A stretch of DNA of 13,958 bases, from positions 1 through 13,958 of the forward strand of contig CAZXEU010000181.1 in the NCBI GenBank assembly GCA_964639665.1, written 5' to 3'. This document shows positions 6,644-13,958 of this stretch, in pieces; the first letter of the stretch is position 1, and every line of letters begins with the position of its first letter. The position numbers and the translations under genes were made by a program. The notes under the pieces were generated by a model. The model ran no database searches. It saw only the letters and a program-made list of their open reading frames with translations, and had not been told where the DNA came from. The DNA comes from CAZXEU01 sp964639665. GTDB taxonomy: Bacteria; Bacteroidota; Rhodothermia; Rhodothermales; Bin80.

Positions 6644-8130
6644 TGGCTGGCCAGCGCCTTCACCCGCTTTCCCTTCTGCATCGCTTTCTGCGTAGCCTTC
6701 CGGCCGTGCTCCTGGGGCTGTTGCCAGTGATCATGGGGCGCTCGCGCGTGGATGATACCATCCTCCTGGTCCTGCTCCTCTTGTACGGATTTGTGGCAAT
6801 CCCGCTAATTGCGGCGCAATACCTCCGGTTTCGTTACTGGACTACGCCGCGCGAAATCGTCATCCACAGCGGGATTTTCACGCGTCGAAAGCGAAACATC
6901 CCGCTTGAACGCGTCCAGAACATAGCCATCGAGCGGAGCCTTCTTCCCCGCATGCTGGGGACGGCCCGCGTAAAGATCGAGACGGCCGGCAGCGACCAGG
7001 CAGAGGGAGTCCTTGAATACGTACGCCTGGAAGAGGCCCGGCGCATACGACGCATCGTTCGTGATTTTCGCGAGGCCCCGCGTGACCCGTATCGCACGGA
7101 AGCGCCCCCGCCTCAGGCAGAGCAGCCTGCTCCGGAGGCGCTGTTTCGCCTGCCGATGCGGCGCCTTCTGCTATCGGGCGCCTTCAGATTCTCGCTGCTC
7201 TACATCGCAATCGCGTTTTCGGGATTCCAGGTCCTGGCGGACGCCACCGGCGTTACGGAAAATGACCTTGAGGGCTGGCTGTACCGATTGGGAGCAGAGG
7301 AGCAGGCGCTTGCCGACTCCAGCGCCAGGTGGCTGATTGCGGCAACCCTTGCGGCTTGCGCCATCGTCCTTGGCTGGCTTTGCGGCCTGCTCTTGCAGGT
7401 TGTGCGCTACTACAGTTTTGAGTTGCGCCTGGACGGCGCGCGACTGCAGATCAGGCGCGGCCTGCTCACGGTGCGCGAGGGAATCCTTCCCCTTCGGCGC
7501 CTGCAGGCGCTCATCATTCGGACTAATCCAGTCATGCGGCGCTTTGGCTGGTTCCGACTCGAGCTGCAAACAATTGGCCATGACGTATCCAAGGTGGGCA
7601 ATGAAACGGCCGTCCCGTTCGCCAGGCTGGACGAGACGCTGCAGGTGGCCACGCGGGTAAAGCCTTTCCGCTTCCCGGAGACTTTCCACCGGGTTTCAAG
7701 GCGCACGATTCGCCGCATATCGGTTCGCTACTACCTTGTGTTGCTTCTGCTGGTTTGCAGCGCCGGTCTCTTTTGGCAGCCTGCTGTGTGGGGCCTTTGC
7801 GCAGCTCCCCTGATCTACTGGTTCGCCGTGCAGCAGTACCGCAGGCACGGGTATGCCCTGTCGGAGGAATACCTCTTCATCAGGCGCGGGGTCTTCCGAC
7901 AGCGCACGTGGATCATCCCCGTCGAACGGTTCCAGGTCTTCTATCGCCAGGGCACCCTTTTTCAGCGCCGTCTGGGCCTCCGATCCCTTATCGTCGACAC
8001 GGCCGGTGCTCTTCCGCTGTCAAGTCCGAGAATTGTAGACCTGCGTGCGGAGCAAGCAGCAATTCTCATGGACCACGTCTACGCCACTTTCAGGGACCGC
8101 ACGAAACCACCAGGACCGGGAACGTTATGA
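6643..8130 (+). CDS. PH-domain membrane protein, YdbT type, three bPH2 repeats
   Basis: A protein of about 495 residues built from three repeats, each made of a membrane hairpin followed by a bacterial PH domain. Repeat 1 has YWTTPREIVIHSGIFTRRK and IPLERVQNIAIERS, repeat 2 has FELRLDGARLQIRRGLLT and ILPLRRLQALIIRT, and repeat 3 has YALSEEYLFIRRGVFRQR and IPVERFQVFYRQG. Each ends with a tract like RVKIETAGS, RLELQTIG or SLIVDTAGA. This is the layout of YdbT, the usual partner of YdbS. The likely location is the cytoplasmic membrane, possibly as a complex with the preceding protein. I use the ATG at 6643, which shares one base with the upstream stop; a GTG at 6640 is directly in front of it. 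No terminator is evident after the stop. Confidence 0.88.
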   Translation: MAGQRLHPLSLLHRFLRSLPAVLLGLLPVIMGRSRVDDTILLVLLLLYGFVAIPLIAAQYLRFRYWTTPREIVIHSGIFTRRKRNIPLERVQNIAIERSLLPRMLGTARVKIETAGSDQAEGVLEYVRLEEARRIRRIVRDFREAPRDPYRTEAPPPQAEQPAPEALFRLPMRRLLLSGAFRFSLLYIAIAFSGFQVLADATGVTENDLEGWLYRLGAEEQALADSSARWLIAATLAACAIVLGWLCGLLLQVVRYYSFELRLDGARLQIRRGLLTVREGILPLRRLQALIIRTNPVMRRFGWFRLELQTIGHDVSKVGNETAVPFARLDETLQVATRVKPFRFPETFHRVSRRTIRRISVRYYLVLLLLVCSAGLFWQPAVWGLCAAPLIYWFAVQQYRRHGYALSEEYLFIRRGVFRQRTWIIPVERFQVFYRQGTLFQRRLGLRSLIVDTAGALPLSSPRIVDLRAEQAAILMDHVYATFRDRTKPPGPGTL

Positions 8131-8309
8131 GGTAGAAGCCCGGGTCAGAATGCGTGTACCCAACAGACTGGGAGCATCAGCTACGGGTCTATGTTGGCAT
8201 GCGTACGGGCTGGCCAGAAGAAGCCACCAAAGTGGACGCGAATTGTCAATCCTTCGGGGCGGCGGTCACGATCATCGCGGTAGTCCTTACCGAGCCATGT
8301 CGCTATAGA

Positions 8310-8954
8310 CTAACTCGCAGCGACAGGAACATACTTGTAGGTTGTCTCAGATTCGATAATCGCAGGTGTCAAGTCTACGGGCTTGGTCTCGGGCTGTAGC
8401 TCGGTACTCACTGTAGCTAAGGGCATCACCTTCTCAGCGACCGTAGGCCCCATGATTACATACGCCTCACCGAATGATCCAAATCTGATTTCCAGGTGCA
8501 AAGTGTCTTCGTGGACCTCCATCAAGATTACGTACTCCGTCACATTTTCCAACATCTCAGCCATCCGAACACGTTCAGGGTCTCCATGGAGATTCAAAGC
8601 TCCAATAGATGCCCTCTTGAGAAGCTCAGCTGATTCTCCCTCAGCTTGAACAAATGACTCCAGATTGTCAAAAAGGCCAATTCTCCTGGGAACCAGCCTT
8701 GCTGCGTCGATACGATATTGGTTTTCAAGATTGATCCAGCACTCGGCTGGAAACCCTGTCGCTAATTCCAACTTGCCAGCCAGCGGCAAATCTACTTTCA
8801 CATCGTCGGCCGACAGCAAATGCTTGACAAAGGACGCGTTAGCGTCCATCAATTCAGCCACTTGCTGGATGGTCAAGCCGTCCTCTTCCATGATCAGTTC
8901 CAGCACCTCCCCAGAACGTACGGCCCAATCGGCTACAAATGGCAATTCAGTCAT
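8310..8954 (-). CDS. Orphan HigA-like helix-turn-helix protein with unassigned C-terminal half
   Basis: The first 85 residues resemble the HigA/XRE antitoxin fold: DWAVRSGEVLELIMEEDGLT, a predicted helix-turn-helix at about 28-48 (IQQVAELMDANASFVKHLL), and the closing FPAECWINLENQYRIDAARL that corresponds to the FWLNLQ-NYDL region of HigA proteins. HigA proteins are often about 100 residues; this one has 214, and I do not recognise the acidic, beta-rich C-terminal part (about 100-214). No small HigB-like toxin is visible beside it. The gene has about 50% GC on hand-counted lines, clearly below the flanking genes, which suggests later acquisition. I start it at the ATG at 8954; a TTG lies one codon before. 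Likely roles are a DNA-binding regulator or the remains of a toxin-antitoxin or phage-type module. Confidence 0.72.
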   Translation of the reverse strand: MTELPFVADWAVRSGEVLELIMEEDGLTIQQVAELMDANASFVKHLLSADDVKVDLPLAGKLELATGFPAECWINLENQYRIDAARLVPRRIGLFDNLESFVQAEGESAELLKRASIGALNLHGDPERVRMAEMLENVTEYVILMEVHEDTLHLEIRFGSFGEAYVIMGPTVAEKVMPLATVSTELQPETKPVDLTPAIIESETTYKYVPVAAS

Positions 8955-9100
8955 CAATGGTAGTCGGCTAGTTGCGTGATCCTGACACGCGTAACCCTGT
9001 TGCGGTCTATCCCCCGTCGGGCAATCGCGGGATCAATTTATGGTCTGGTTCGAAGATCAGATGCAATCCATTCCCAACGCTCAATTAGACCGGCCGTGCC

Positions 9101-9358
9101 ATGGTTAGTCCGGGAGTCGAAGGCATCCTGCATACGCTCTTCTGGGACGGAGCCGACCACTTTTACCTGGGGTACTACACAGAAACCAGCGATGGCAAGG
9201 ACTCTGCCCATCACTTATTCAGGGTGGGCGTGCGCACGGGGGCCGGAGAACACCTGGGTACAGGGCGATTGTCCGCGGTAAGCGGTGGCTTTTTCTTCGT
9301 AGCGACCAGTTACCCGTACCCGCGTATTATCATGTACCGGCGGGGAAGTGCGGAGTAG
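9101..9358 (+). pseudogene. Probable 3' remnant of a beta-propeller protein gene
   Basis: This 85-codon frame has features of the last blade of a 6-bladed beta-propeller protein. It has short beta-strand-like runs (HFYLGYYTE, HHLFRVGVRTG, EHLGTGRLSAVSGGFFFV), then SYPYPRIIMYR, comparable to the EPYPRVLRYR-like endings of that family as I recall them. It has no signal peptide and is far shorter than a full propeller. An in-frame TAG at 9086-9088 closes it on the 5' side. The tail converges on the intact beta-propeller gene on the other strand, with 60 bases between them. It could instead be a small real protein of unknown function. Confidence 0.4.
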
Positions 9359-9418
9359 CAGGCAGTACATACTACGCACCGGGTTCACGTCTGCGATTCT
9401 GGCCTGGAGAATCGCACA

Positions 9419-10576
9419 TCAGCGGAGAATATCGTACACGACGACCATGGGATCGCGGCCAGGCTCCTGGTGCGTCCCGTATGCGCGGCTTTCCCGGATT
9501 GCCTCAAGGTCTACGGCAAGGGGTAGCACAAGCTCGCCTACTGCCTTTCCGTCGCCGTCCAGAATTAGCCAGTCTGCGCTCGTCGCGTCCTCCGGAGCAC
9601 TGAGCTTGATCCACACGTGGCCTGCGTCGTCTACCACAAACGTCTGAAACGCGGGCTTTGTCGCGTGGGGCTCGCGGGCGGCCAAGAGCTCCCGGAATAG
9701 CTCGACCTCCGTGTACTCGGCCTCAGCCATCTCGGCATCGGTGATGGGCACGGGATCATGGCTGTGCCTGATCGTGCTCTGAATCGACCCATCGACCGAT
9801 GTCACCGCGATTCGGATGGAGTCGCTCCACCCTAGGTAAAGCAGATCATCCGGACCCGTATCCCACGTACCTGTCCGGGCAAAGGGTACGCCGACAAAGT
9901 TGAATCCACCTCCCTCCTGGATGTTACGGATCATCTCGCGAGCCCGCTGAATGGCTACGATCTCCGGCCCGTAGCTTCCATCCGGGTTCACCACGCGCAC
10001 CTCCCTGTGATTATCGGGGTTTATTTCCATGGTGCCGCCCTCCGTCGGCATGAAATCGGGTAGGGCGGCAGCCATGAGCCACCCGGAGCTGAATACACCG
10101 ATCAGGTCGGTAAACTGCTTTTGCCCGTCGTCTTCCACCGTAGCATGGCGCACGAAAGTGAAGTCATGCGGATCATATACCAGGACGCGATTCAGGAGAC
10201 CATCCCACACGTACACGGAATCTTCGGGACCGGTTACCACGCCGTGTACCCAGCGATACTCGCCCGGCCCGCCGCCTTCCCTTCCGACATCGCCGATAGG
10301 CGCGCCGTCCACGCCAAACGCCCGCACGGCGAGCGGCCGTTGTTCATGGACGATGAAATCCCCGCGGCTGTTAATCGCTACCTGGTTTATCGGAGCAAAA
10401 AGCAGCGTGTCACCTGCCGATTCGTCGCCCAGCCGCGCAATCTCCTCCAGAGTGACAGGGAGGACTCCGCCGGATTCAGGACCGCTATCCGCAGCCGAGC
10501 ATGCCGCAAGGAGCACCGAGAAGAGCAATGCGCCCTTGCAGTTACATCGAATATGGGGCAAGGGTGTACGCTGCAT
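9419..10576 (-). CDS. 6-bladed beta-propeller lipoprotein
   Basis: A secreted lipoprotein of 385 residues. The N-terminus has a basic start, a hydrophobic core and a lipobox LLAAC, with Cys26 as the likely lipidated residue. The mature part shows repeated propeller strands such as INQVAINSRGDFIVHE, the GDVGREGGGPGEYRWV signature typical of this lipoprotein class in Bacteroidota and Gemmatimonadota relatives, then GPEDSVYVWDG, and later blades (DDLLYLGWSDSIRIAV, DDAGHVWIKLSAPE). Proteins of this type are usually surface or periplasmic, and their ligands are mostly unknown. The start is the ATG at 10576; no strong ribosome binding site is seen. It lies 176 bases after the YaaW-like gene on the same strand, so it may have its own promoter. 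A degraded propeller-like tail faces its 3' end. Confidence 0.88.
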   Translation of the reverse strand: MQRTPLPHIRCNCKGALLFSVLLAACSAADSGPESGGVLPVTLEEIARLGDESAGDTLLFAPINQVAINSRGDFIVHEQRPLAVRAFGVDGAPIGDVGREGGGPGEYRWVHGVVTGPEDSVYVWDGLLNRVLVYDPHDFTFVRHATVEDDGQKQFTDLIGVFSSGWLMAAALPDFMPTEGGTMEINPDNHREVRVVNPDGSYGPEIVAIQRAREMIRNIQEGGGFNFVGVPFARTGTWDTGPDDLLYLGWSDSIRIAVTSVDGSIQSTIRHSHDPVPITDAEMAEAEYTEVELFRELLAAREPHATKPAFQTFVVDDAGHVWIKLSAPEDATSADWLILDGDGKAVGELVLPLAVDLEAIRESRAYGTHQEPGRDPMVVVYDILR

Positions 10577-10752
10577 GACGGCTGGCGGGAGTAGGAAGTG
10601 GATGGCAGTCGGGCCAGTAAATCTATGCGATTGCGCCCCGGAAAGCGCGCTGGCATCCTGCTTTGCCGCCCGATTCCTGACTACGCAGTGTGCGCACTCA
10701 TGTCCAACCCATTCCTTGCCCGCGCCGCGGACGGCACACCGACGCCGAATAC

Positions 10753-11541
10753 CTACGCAGAATCTGCTCCAGGCAAGTCATTCTCGGGCCCCGGTAGCAC
10801 CGGCACTTCGCCCTTCTGGCGCATGCAGCAGAGACCCAGGTACAGGACAACCGGAATGGTCTTTCTCCGGGCCGGACCCTGGATGTCCAGGGCCGTCCAA
10901 CCGATGGCCGCCGTCCACGCCGCAGGTCCAATCCACCCTACCCACCAGGGAATTCGGGAAAAGAGAATCGCAAACAGCCGCGCGCTCAGCTGCCGGCCCA
11001 GGATCTGCGCAATCAGGCCGAACAGCATGGTCTTGATCAATCCGTCGACGACAAGCGTGCCGAAGGCCTGGACCAGGACCGGCAGGGCAAAGACCCCCGC
11101 CGATCTCTTGAGGAAGGCCGAAGCGCGCTTGCGGTCAATGCCCAGGCTCTCCAAGAGCTCCTGCTGCTCCTGGCGCGTGCGGCGGGAGAATTCCCTCGTG
11201 ACGTAGTCCTCGACGAGTTCACAAAGCAATTCGCGGTCGGTGCCCAGGCGCCTGACCGGTACCTTCAGCACGTTCGCGGCATCCCGAATGATCACAGAAA
11301 AAGCGACACCCGGCGTCTTCCCGAGCACCTTGCGCAGCCCGTAAGCCACGTCGCTGCTGCCGAGATACCGGATCTCGTGCTCCAGGCTGCGGCACAGCAC
11401 ATCCCGCTCGGCGGGCCCGCCGCCTTCCTCCAGCTGCTCCAGTTGCCCGCGCAGACGTCTCGCCGGAGTAAGCGGGCCGCCTATGACACCAACGAGAAAC
11501 CGGTAGTCTTCCGCCTCTAGCGAGTGGAGAATCTCCTGCAT
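10753..11541 (-). CDS. YaaW/UPF0174 family protein
   Basis: A protein of 262 residues that resembles E. coli YaaW (about 237 residues). Shared features are an N-terminal helical region, the HEIRYLGSSD segment (55-64, compare ELQHFGGDS in YaaW), the VAFSVIIRDAANVLKV stretch, the long helix with LVEDYVTREF, and the C-terminal TIPVVLYLGLCCMRQ (compare TIPAVLQIACLRR). Hydrophobic stretches at about 149-181, 199-217 and 229-240 suggest membrane association. The family has no established function. The start is the ATG at 11541. The gene follows the GNAT gene after 21 bases on the same strand, so the two are probably co-transcribed. The C-terminal tail after the family end (GEVPVLPGPENDLPGADSA) is an acidic, proline-containing extra. 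Confidence 0.72.
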   Translation of the reverse strand: MQEILHSLEAEDYRFLVGVIGGPLTPARRLRGQLEQLEEGGGPAERDVLCRSLEHEIRYLGSSDVAYGLRKVLGKTPGVAFSVIIRDAANVLKVPVRRLGTDRELLCELVEDYVTREFSRRTRQEQQELLESLGIDRKRASAFLKRSAGVFALPVLVQAFGTLVVDGLIKTMLFGLIAQILGRQLSARLFAILFSRIPWWVGWIGPAAWTAAIGWTALDIQGPARRKTIPVVLYLGLCCMRQKGEVPVLPGPENDLPGADSA

Positions 11542-11562
11542 GGTATCGCCGGAACGTGCATT

Positions 11563-12015
11563 TCAGGGACTGCGCAAATCCAGTTCGTAGTGGTCAAACT
11601 CCGTGTCCAGCACGTAGCCGCACGATTCGTACAGGCCCTTGGCCAGGAGGTTGTCCTTTTCCGTGGCCAGGGCCAGAATGGACACTCCGGCTTCGCCGGC
11701 CCGCCGCCGGGCGGCGTCCATAAGCGCGCGCCCGATGCCCTGGCCTCTCGCCTCGGCGGCCACAAACAGATCGTTCAGTATCCATAACCGCAGCATACGA
11801 ACGGACGAATAGGAAGGATACAGCTGGGTAAATCCAACGGCCTCGCCCGCCTCCGTGCGGGCCACCAGGATGGTGGCGTCGCCGCGCTCAAGACGCGCGC
11901 GCAGAAATCGCCGCGCCCCCGTTGCGTCCGCAGCAGCCCGGTAGAATCGGCGGTAGGCTTCAAACAGCTCAACCAGGGCATCCAGGTCGTTCAGACCGCA
12001 CGTAGTAATGACCAT
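11563..12015 (-). CDS. GNAT-family N-acetyltransferase
   Basis: A single-domain GNAT enzyme of 150 residues, which transfers an acetyl group from acetyl-CoA to an amine substrate that cannot be told from sequence. Motif A is clear at residues 80-99 (LNDLFVAAEARGQGIGRALM), with the pyrophosphate-binding RGQGIG loop at 90-95. The C-terminal motif B (DNLLAKGLYESCGYVLDTEF, 121-140) is complete. The start is the ATG at 12015, 64 bases from the likely malQ start on the opposite strand. The stop is 21 bases before the YaaW-like gene, suggesting a two-gene operon. Confidence 0.9.
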   Translation of the reverse strand: MVITTCGLNDLDALVELFEAYRRFYRAAADATGARRFLRARLERGDATILVARTEAGEAVGFTQLYPSYSSVRMLRLWILNDLFVAAEARGQGIGRALMDAARRRAGEAGVSILALATEKDNLLAKGLYESCGYVLDTEFDHYELDLRSP

Positions 12016-12044
12016 GATCGGTACCCGTCAAAGTGCTGGCATGT

Positions 12045-12060
12045 TGTATTTTGGGCGACC
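12045..12060 (+). promoter_or_regulatory. Possible malQ promoter -7 region
   Basis: TGTATTTTGGG is an AT-rich spot in a GC-rich neighbourhood, about 27 bases before the preferred malQ ATG. It resembles the TAnnTTTG -7 box of Bacteroidota promoters but is one base short of the consensus, and no good -33 TTG is visible. The divergent GNAT gene starts at 12015, so any promoter for it would overlap this stretch. Confidence 0.22.
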
Positions 12061-12079
12061 TAACTCACTGCAGCTTCAC

Positions 12080-13633
12080 ATGCAGCTTGAGCGCTCCAGC
12101 GGCTTGCTGCTACATATTACGAGTCTGCCGGGTCGTTTTGGCATCGGGGACCTGGGACCGGAAGCGTACCGCTTTGTCGATGCCTGCGCGGCCGCCGGCC
12201 AGCGCATCTGGCAGGTGCTCCCCGTCGGACCCGTCGCCCTGGGGTACTCCCCCTACGCCAGTCCCTCCGCCTTCGCCGGCACTCTGCTGCTTATCAGCCC
12301 CGAGATCCTTCAGCGCGACGGCTACCTGACAAAGGAGGACCTGAGGGAGGTGCCTGAGTTTGCCCAGGGCTGGGTGGACTACATGCGCGTTACAGCTTGC
12401 AAGACAGCGCTGCTGGAGCGCGCGTTCGACCGTTTCGAGCGCCAGGGCGCACCGGATGCATTCGACCTGTTTTGCCAGTCACAGTCCGGTTGGCTGGACG
12501 ATTACGCCCTCTTCGCTGCACTGAAAGACGCTGCGGAAGACGCCGCCTGGCCTGACTGGCCCGCGGATCTGCGCACCCGCAAGGCCGATGCGCTCGCTTC
12601 AGCCTCGAATGCCTACCGGAGAGGCATCCTCAAGCACCGGTTCTGGCAGTATCTGTTTCATACGCAATGGCATGCACTCCGGGCCTATGCCAATGCCCGC
12701 GGCGTGCTGCTTATGGGGGATGCTCCCATCTATGTCGCGCACGACAGCGCCGATGTCTGGGCCGCGCCGCACCTTTTTCATCTGGGCGCGGACGGCCAGC
12801 CGCAATTCGTGGCCGGCGTTCCGCCGGACTTCTTCAGCGAAACGGGCCAGCGGTGGGGCAACCCGCTGTACCGCTGGGACGCCATGCAGGCGGAGGACTA
12901 CGCCTGGTGGACCGCGCGGCTCAGACGGGCGCTGGACCTCTTTGACGTGCTGCGACTGGACCACTTTCGCGGATTCGCCGGGTACTGGGAAGTGCCCGCC
13001 GAGGCCGCGACCGCGGCCTCGGGCCGCTGGGTGACGGGTCCCGGATCCGCCTTCTTTTCGCGCGTCGAGGCCCGACTTGGACGCCTGCCCATCCTGGCCG
13101 AGAACCTGGGCATCATCACGGACGATGTAACGGCCCTTATGGAGCAATACGGATTTCCGGGCATGGCCGTGTTGCAGTTCGGATTCGGATATGACCTGAA
13201 CAACGAGCACCTGCCCCACAACTACAACCCTCACCTGGTCGCGTACACGGGCACCCACGACAACAACACGCTGGAGGGCTGGTGGTCCTCGCCCAGGCTG
13301 CCGGAACACGAACGGCGCTTTGCCCGGGAGTATCTGCAGCGCTATGGCGACGTGGACTCCGATATGCGCCGCTGTGCGCTGCGCGCCCTGATGAGCTCCC
13401 GCGCCGGATGGGTTATCACTCCTGTCCAGGATATTCTGGGACTTTCAGGCGCGGCGCGCATGAATGTCCCGGGGACCGTGCAGGGCAACTGGTGCTGGCG
13501 ACTGCGGACGGACGAACTGGACGCCCTTGCCGGCGAGGCCGGCGCTTGCCTGTTGGGCCTTACACGCGAGCACGCCCGGGCGAGAGAGCCGTCAGCAAAT
13601 CCCGCTTTCTCGCTTGCGCCGCCCACAGCGTAG
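12080..13633 (+). CDS. malQ: 4-alpha-glucanotransferase (amylomaltase, GH77)
   Basis: MalQ moves alpha-1,4-glucan segments between maltodextrins in the cytoplasm, as part of maltose, starch or glycogen use. From the ATG at 12080 the product has 517 residues, a typical bacterial amylomaltase length, and opens with the classic ERSSGLLLHITSLPGRFGIG. The catalytic triad is intact: nucleophile Asp294 in RLDHFRGF, acid/base Glu341 in ILAENLG, and Asp394 in GTHDNNT. These sit almost exactly where Thermus aquaticus amylomaltase has 293, 340 and 395. An upstream in-frame start at 12008 would add 24 residues and run into the divergent GNAT gene, so I do not prefer it. No other maltose gene is in the window. 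It converges on the phosphatase-like gene. Confidence 0.96.
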   Translation: MQLERSSGLLLHITSLPGRFGIGDLGPEAYRFVDACAAAGQRIWQVLPVGPVALGYSPYASPSAFAGTLLLISPEILQRDGYLTKEDLREVPEFAQGWVDYMRVTACKTALLERAFDRFERQGAPDAFDLFCQSQSGWLDDYALFAALKDAAEDAAWPDWPADLRTRKADALASASNAYRRGILKHRFWQYLFHTQWHALRAYANARGVLLMGDAPIYVAHDSADVWAAPHLFHLGADGQPQFVAGVPPDFFSETGQRWGNPLYRWDAMQAEDYAWWTARLRRALDLFDVLRLDHFRGFAGYWEVPAEAATAASGRWVTGPGSAFFSRVEARLGRLPILAENLGIITDDVTALMEQYGFPGMAVLQFGFGYDLNNEHLPHNYNPHLVAYTGTHDNNTLEGWWSSPRLPEHERRFAREYLQRYGDVDSDMRRCALRALMSSRAGWVITPVQDILGLSGAARMNVPGTVQGNWCWRLRTDELDALAGEAGACLLGLTREHARAREPSANPAFSLAPPTA

Positions 13634-13642
13634 CAGACCGCA

Positions 13643-13657
13643 CGGCCATCGCGGCCG
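13643..13657. terminator. Possible hairpin between convergent genes
   Basis: CGGCC-ATCGC-GGCCG is a perfect 5-bp stem in the 34-base gap between the convergent ends of malQ and the phosphatase-like gene. The location suits a bidirectional terminator, but the stem is short and no T-run follows. Confidence 0.3.
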
Positions 13658-13667
13658 GCCTCCTGCC

Positions 13668-13958
13668 TCAGCCGGCGAGACTTGCCAGAATGACATCGTG
13701 CACATCGGTGGCATCTATGGCATCGCCGGATGTGAGGTTCGGCACGCTCGAAATAAGCACCGGGCCGTCCTCCGGAGCCGTCACCACGCCATGAGATCCC
13801 TTGACGATTGAGGCATCCAGGGGAATAACCTCCATCAGGTAGCGGAAGCCCAGCCTCTTTTTCAGCAGGGCAAGGCCCATCCTGGCTTTGACCAGCGGAT
13901 TCGCCGGGTCGAGAAACAGCTCCGCCGGGTCATAGCCGGGCTTGCGGTGGATGTCCAC
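13668..13958 (-). CDS. Alkaline-phosphatase-superfamily protein, C-terminal part (cut by window edge)
   Basis: Only the last 96 or so codons are inside the window; the frame is open to the right edge and the true start lies outside. The fragment begins VDIHRKPGYDPAELF and continues to EVIPLDASIVKGSHG. The GSHG motif (His about 40 residues from the end) matches the final zinc-ligand histidine of nucleotide pyrophosphatase/phosphodiesterase-like members of the alkaline phosphatase superfamily. The enzyme would hydrolyse a phosphate mono- or diester; substrate and secretion cannot be judged without the N-terminus. The stop is 34 bases from the malQ stop on the other strand. Confidence 0.72.
   Translation of the reverse strand: MDIHRKPGYDPAELFLDPANPLVKARMGLALLKKRLGFRYLMEVIPLDASIVKGSHGVVTAPEDGPVLISSVPNLTSGDAIDATDVHDVILASLAG

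Noticed and set aside
8154..8399. Plus-strand frame reading VYPTDWEHQLRVYVGMRTGW near its start
   Set aside because: The first part looks somewhat protein-like, but I recognise no family, and the rest runs antisense into the HigA-like gene. It could be a remnant, but I cannot support it.
8955..9100. Search for a HigB-like toxin gene beside the HigA-like gene
   Set aside because: No frame of suitable length or character exists here or at 8131-8309.
12599..13309. Long minus-strand open frame opposite malQ
   Set aside because: The sense strand encodes the conserved catalytic part of MalQ; the antisense product has no family features.
1..13958. CRISPR array, insertion sequence, integrase, transposase or known defence operon
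   Set aside because: I saw no regularly spaced repeats, no terminal inverted repeats around a transposase and no nuclease, helicase or recombinase motifs in the frames I judged real.

Overview
The window is a GC-rich stretch (hand-counted lines of the RND and malQ genes exceed 60% GC) from a bacterium that I would place near Bacteroidota/Rhodothermota or Gemmatimonadota. The pointers are a lipoprotein of the 6-bladed beta-propeller type with the GREGGGPGEY signature, few recognisable Shine-Dalgarno sites, and a possible Bacteroidota-like -7 box before malQ. These are soft arguments; the window holds no phylogenetic marker gene. It is mostly a mosaic of housekeeping and envelope genes. It has two less ordinary zones: 3373-4690, with repeats and little coding, and 8131-9360, which has lower GC, an orphan HigA-like regulator and a gene remnant.

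Layout. 136-3372 (+) encodes an RND-superfamily inner-membrane efflux pump. After a gene-poor stretch, a small four-helix DUF4345-type membrane protein lies on the minus strand (3906-4331) with inverted repeats upstream. The DUF4345 region is bracketed by two direct copies of a 78-bp sequence: one is the last 42 bases of the RND gene plus 36 bases beyond it, the other sits just before a tRNA-Leu(UAG) gene (4689-4771). The second copy can fold into a long interrupted hairpin. Next on the minus strand come msrB (methionine-R-sulfoxide reductase) and, overlapping it, a YeeZ-like NAD(P)-binding epimerase/reductase. Divergent from these are two adjacent genes for membrane proteins with bacterial PH domains (YdbS/YdbT type), joined by a TGATG stop-start overlap.

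From 8131 the GC content falls. A HigA-like helix-turn-helix protein with a long unassigned C-terminal part lies on the minus strand without a visible toxin partner. It is followed by a short plus-strand ORF that looks like the tail of a beta-propeller protein and converges on an intact minus-strand beta-propeller lipoprotein gene (9419-10576). Upstream of that on the same strand are a YaaW/UPF0174 family protein and a GNAT acetyltransferase, 21 bp apart and probably co-transcribed. Divergent from the GNAT gene is malQ (4-alpha-glucanotransferase, GH77), whose catalytic triad is intact. The window ends inside the 3' part of an alkaline-phosphatase-superfamily gene that converges on malQ.

I did not find a CRISPR array, an insertion sequence, a transposase, an integrase or a convincing new multi-gene defence system. 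The most unusual signals are the paired structured repeat at 3331-3408/4586-4669 and the orphan HigA-like protein in its low-GC patch.
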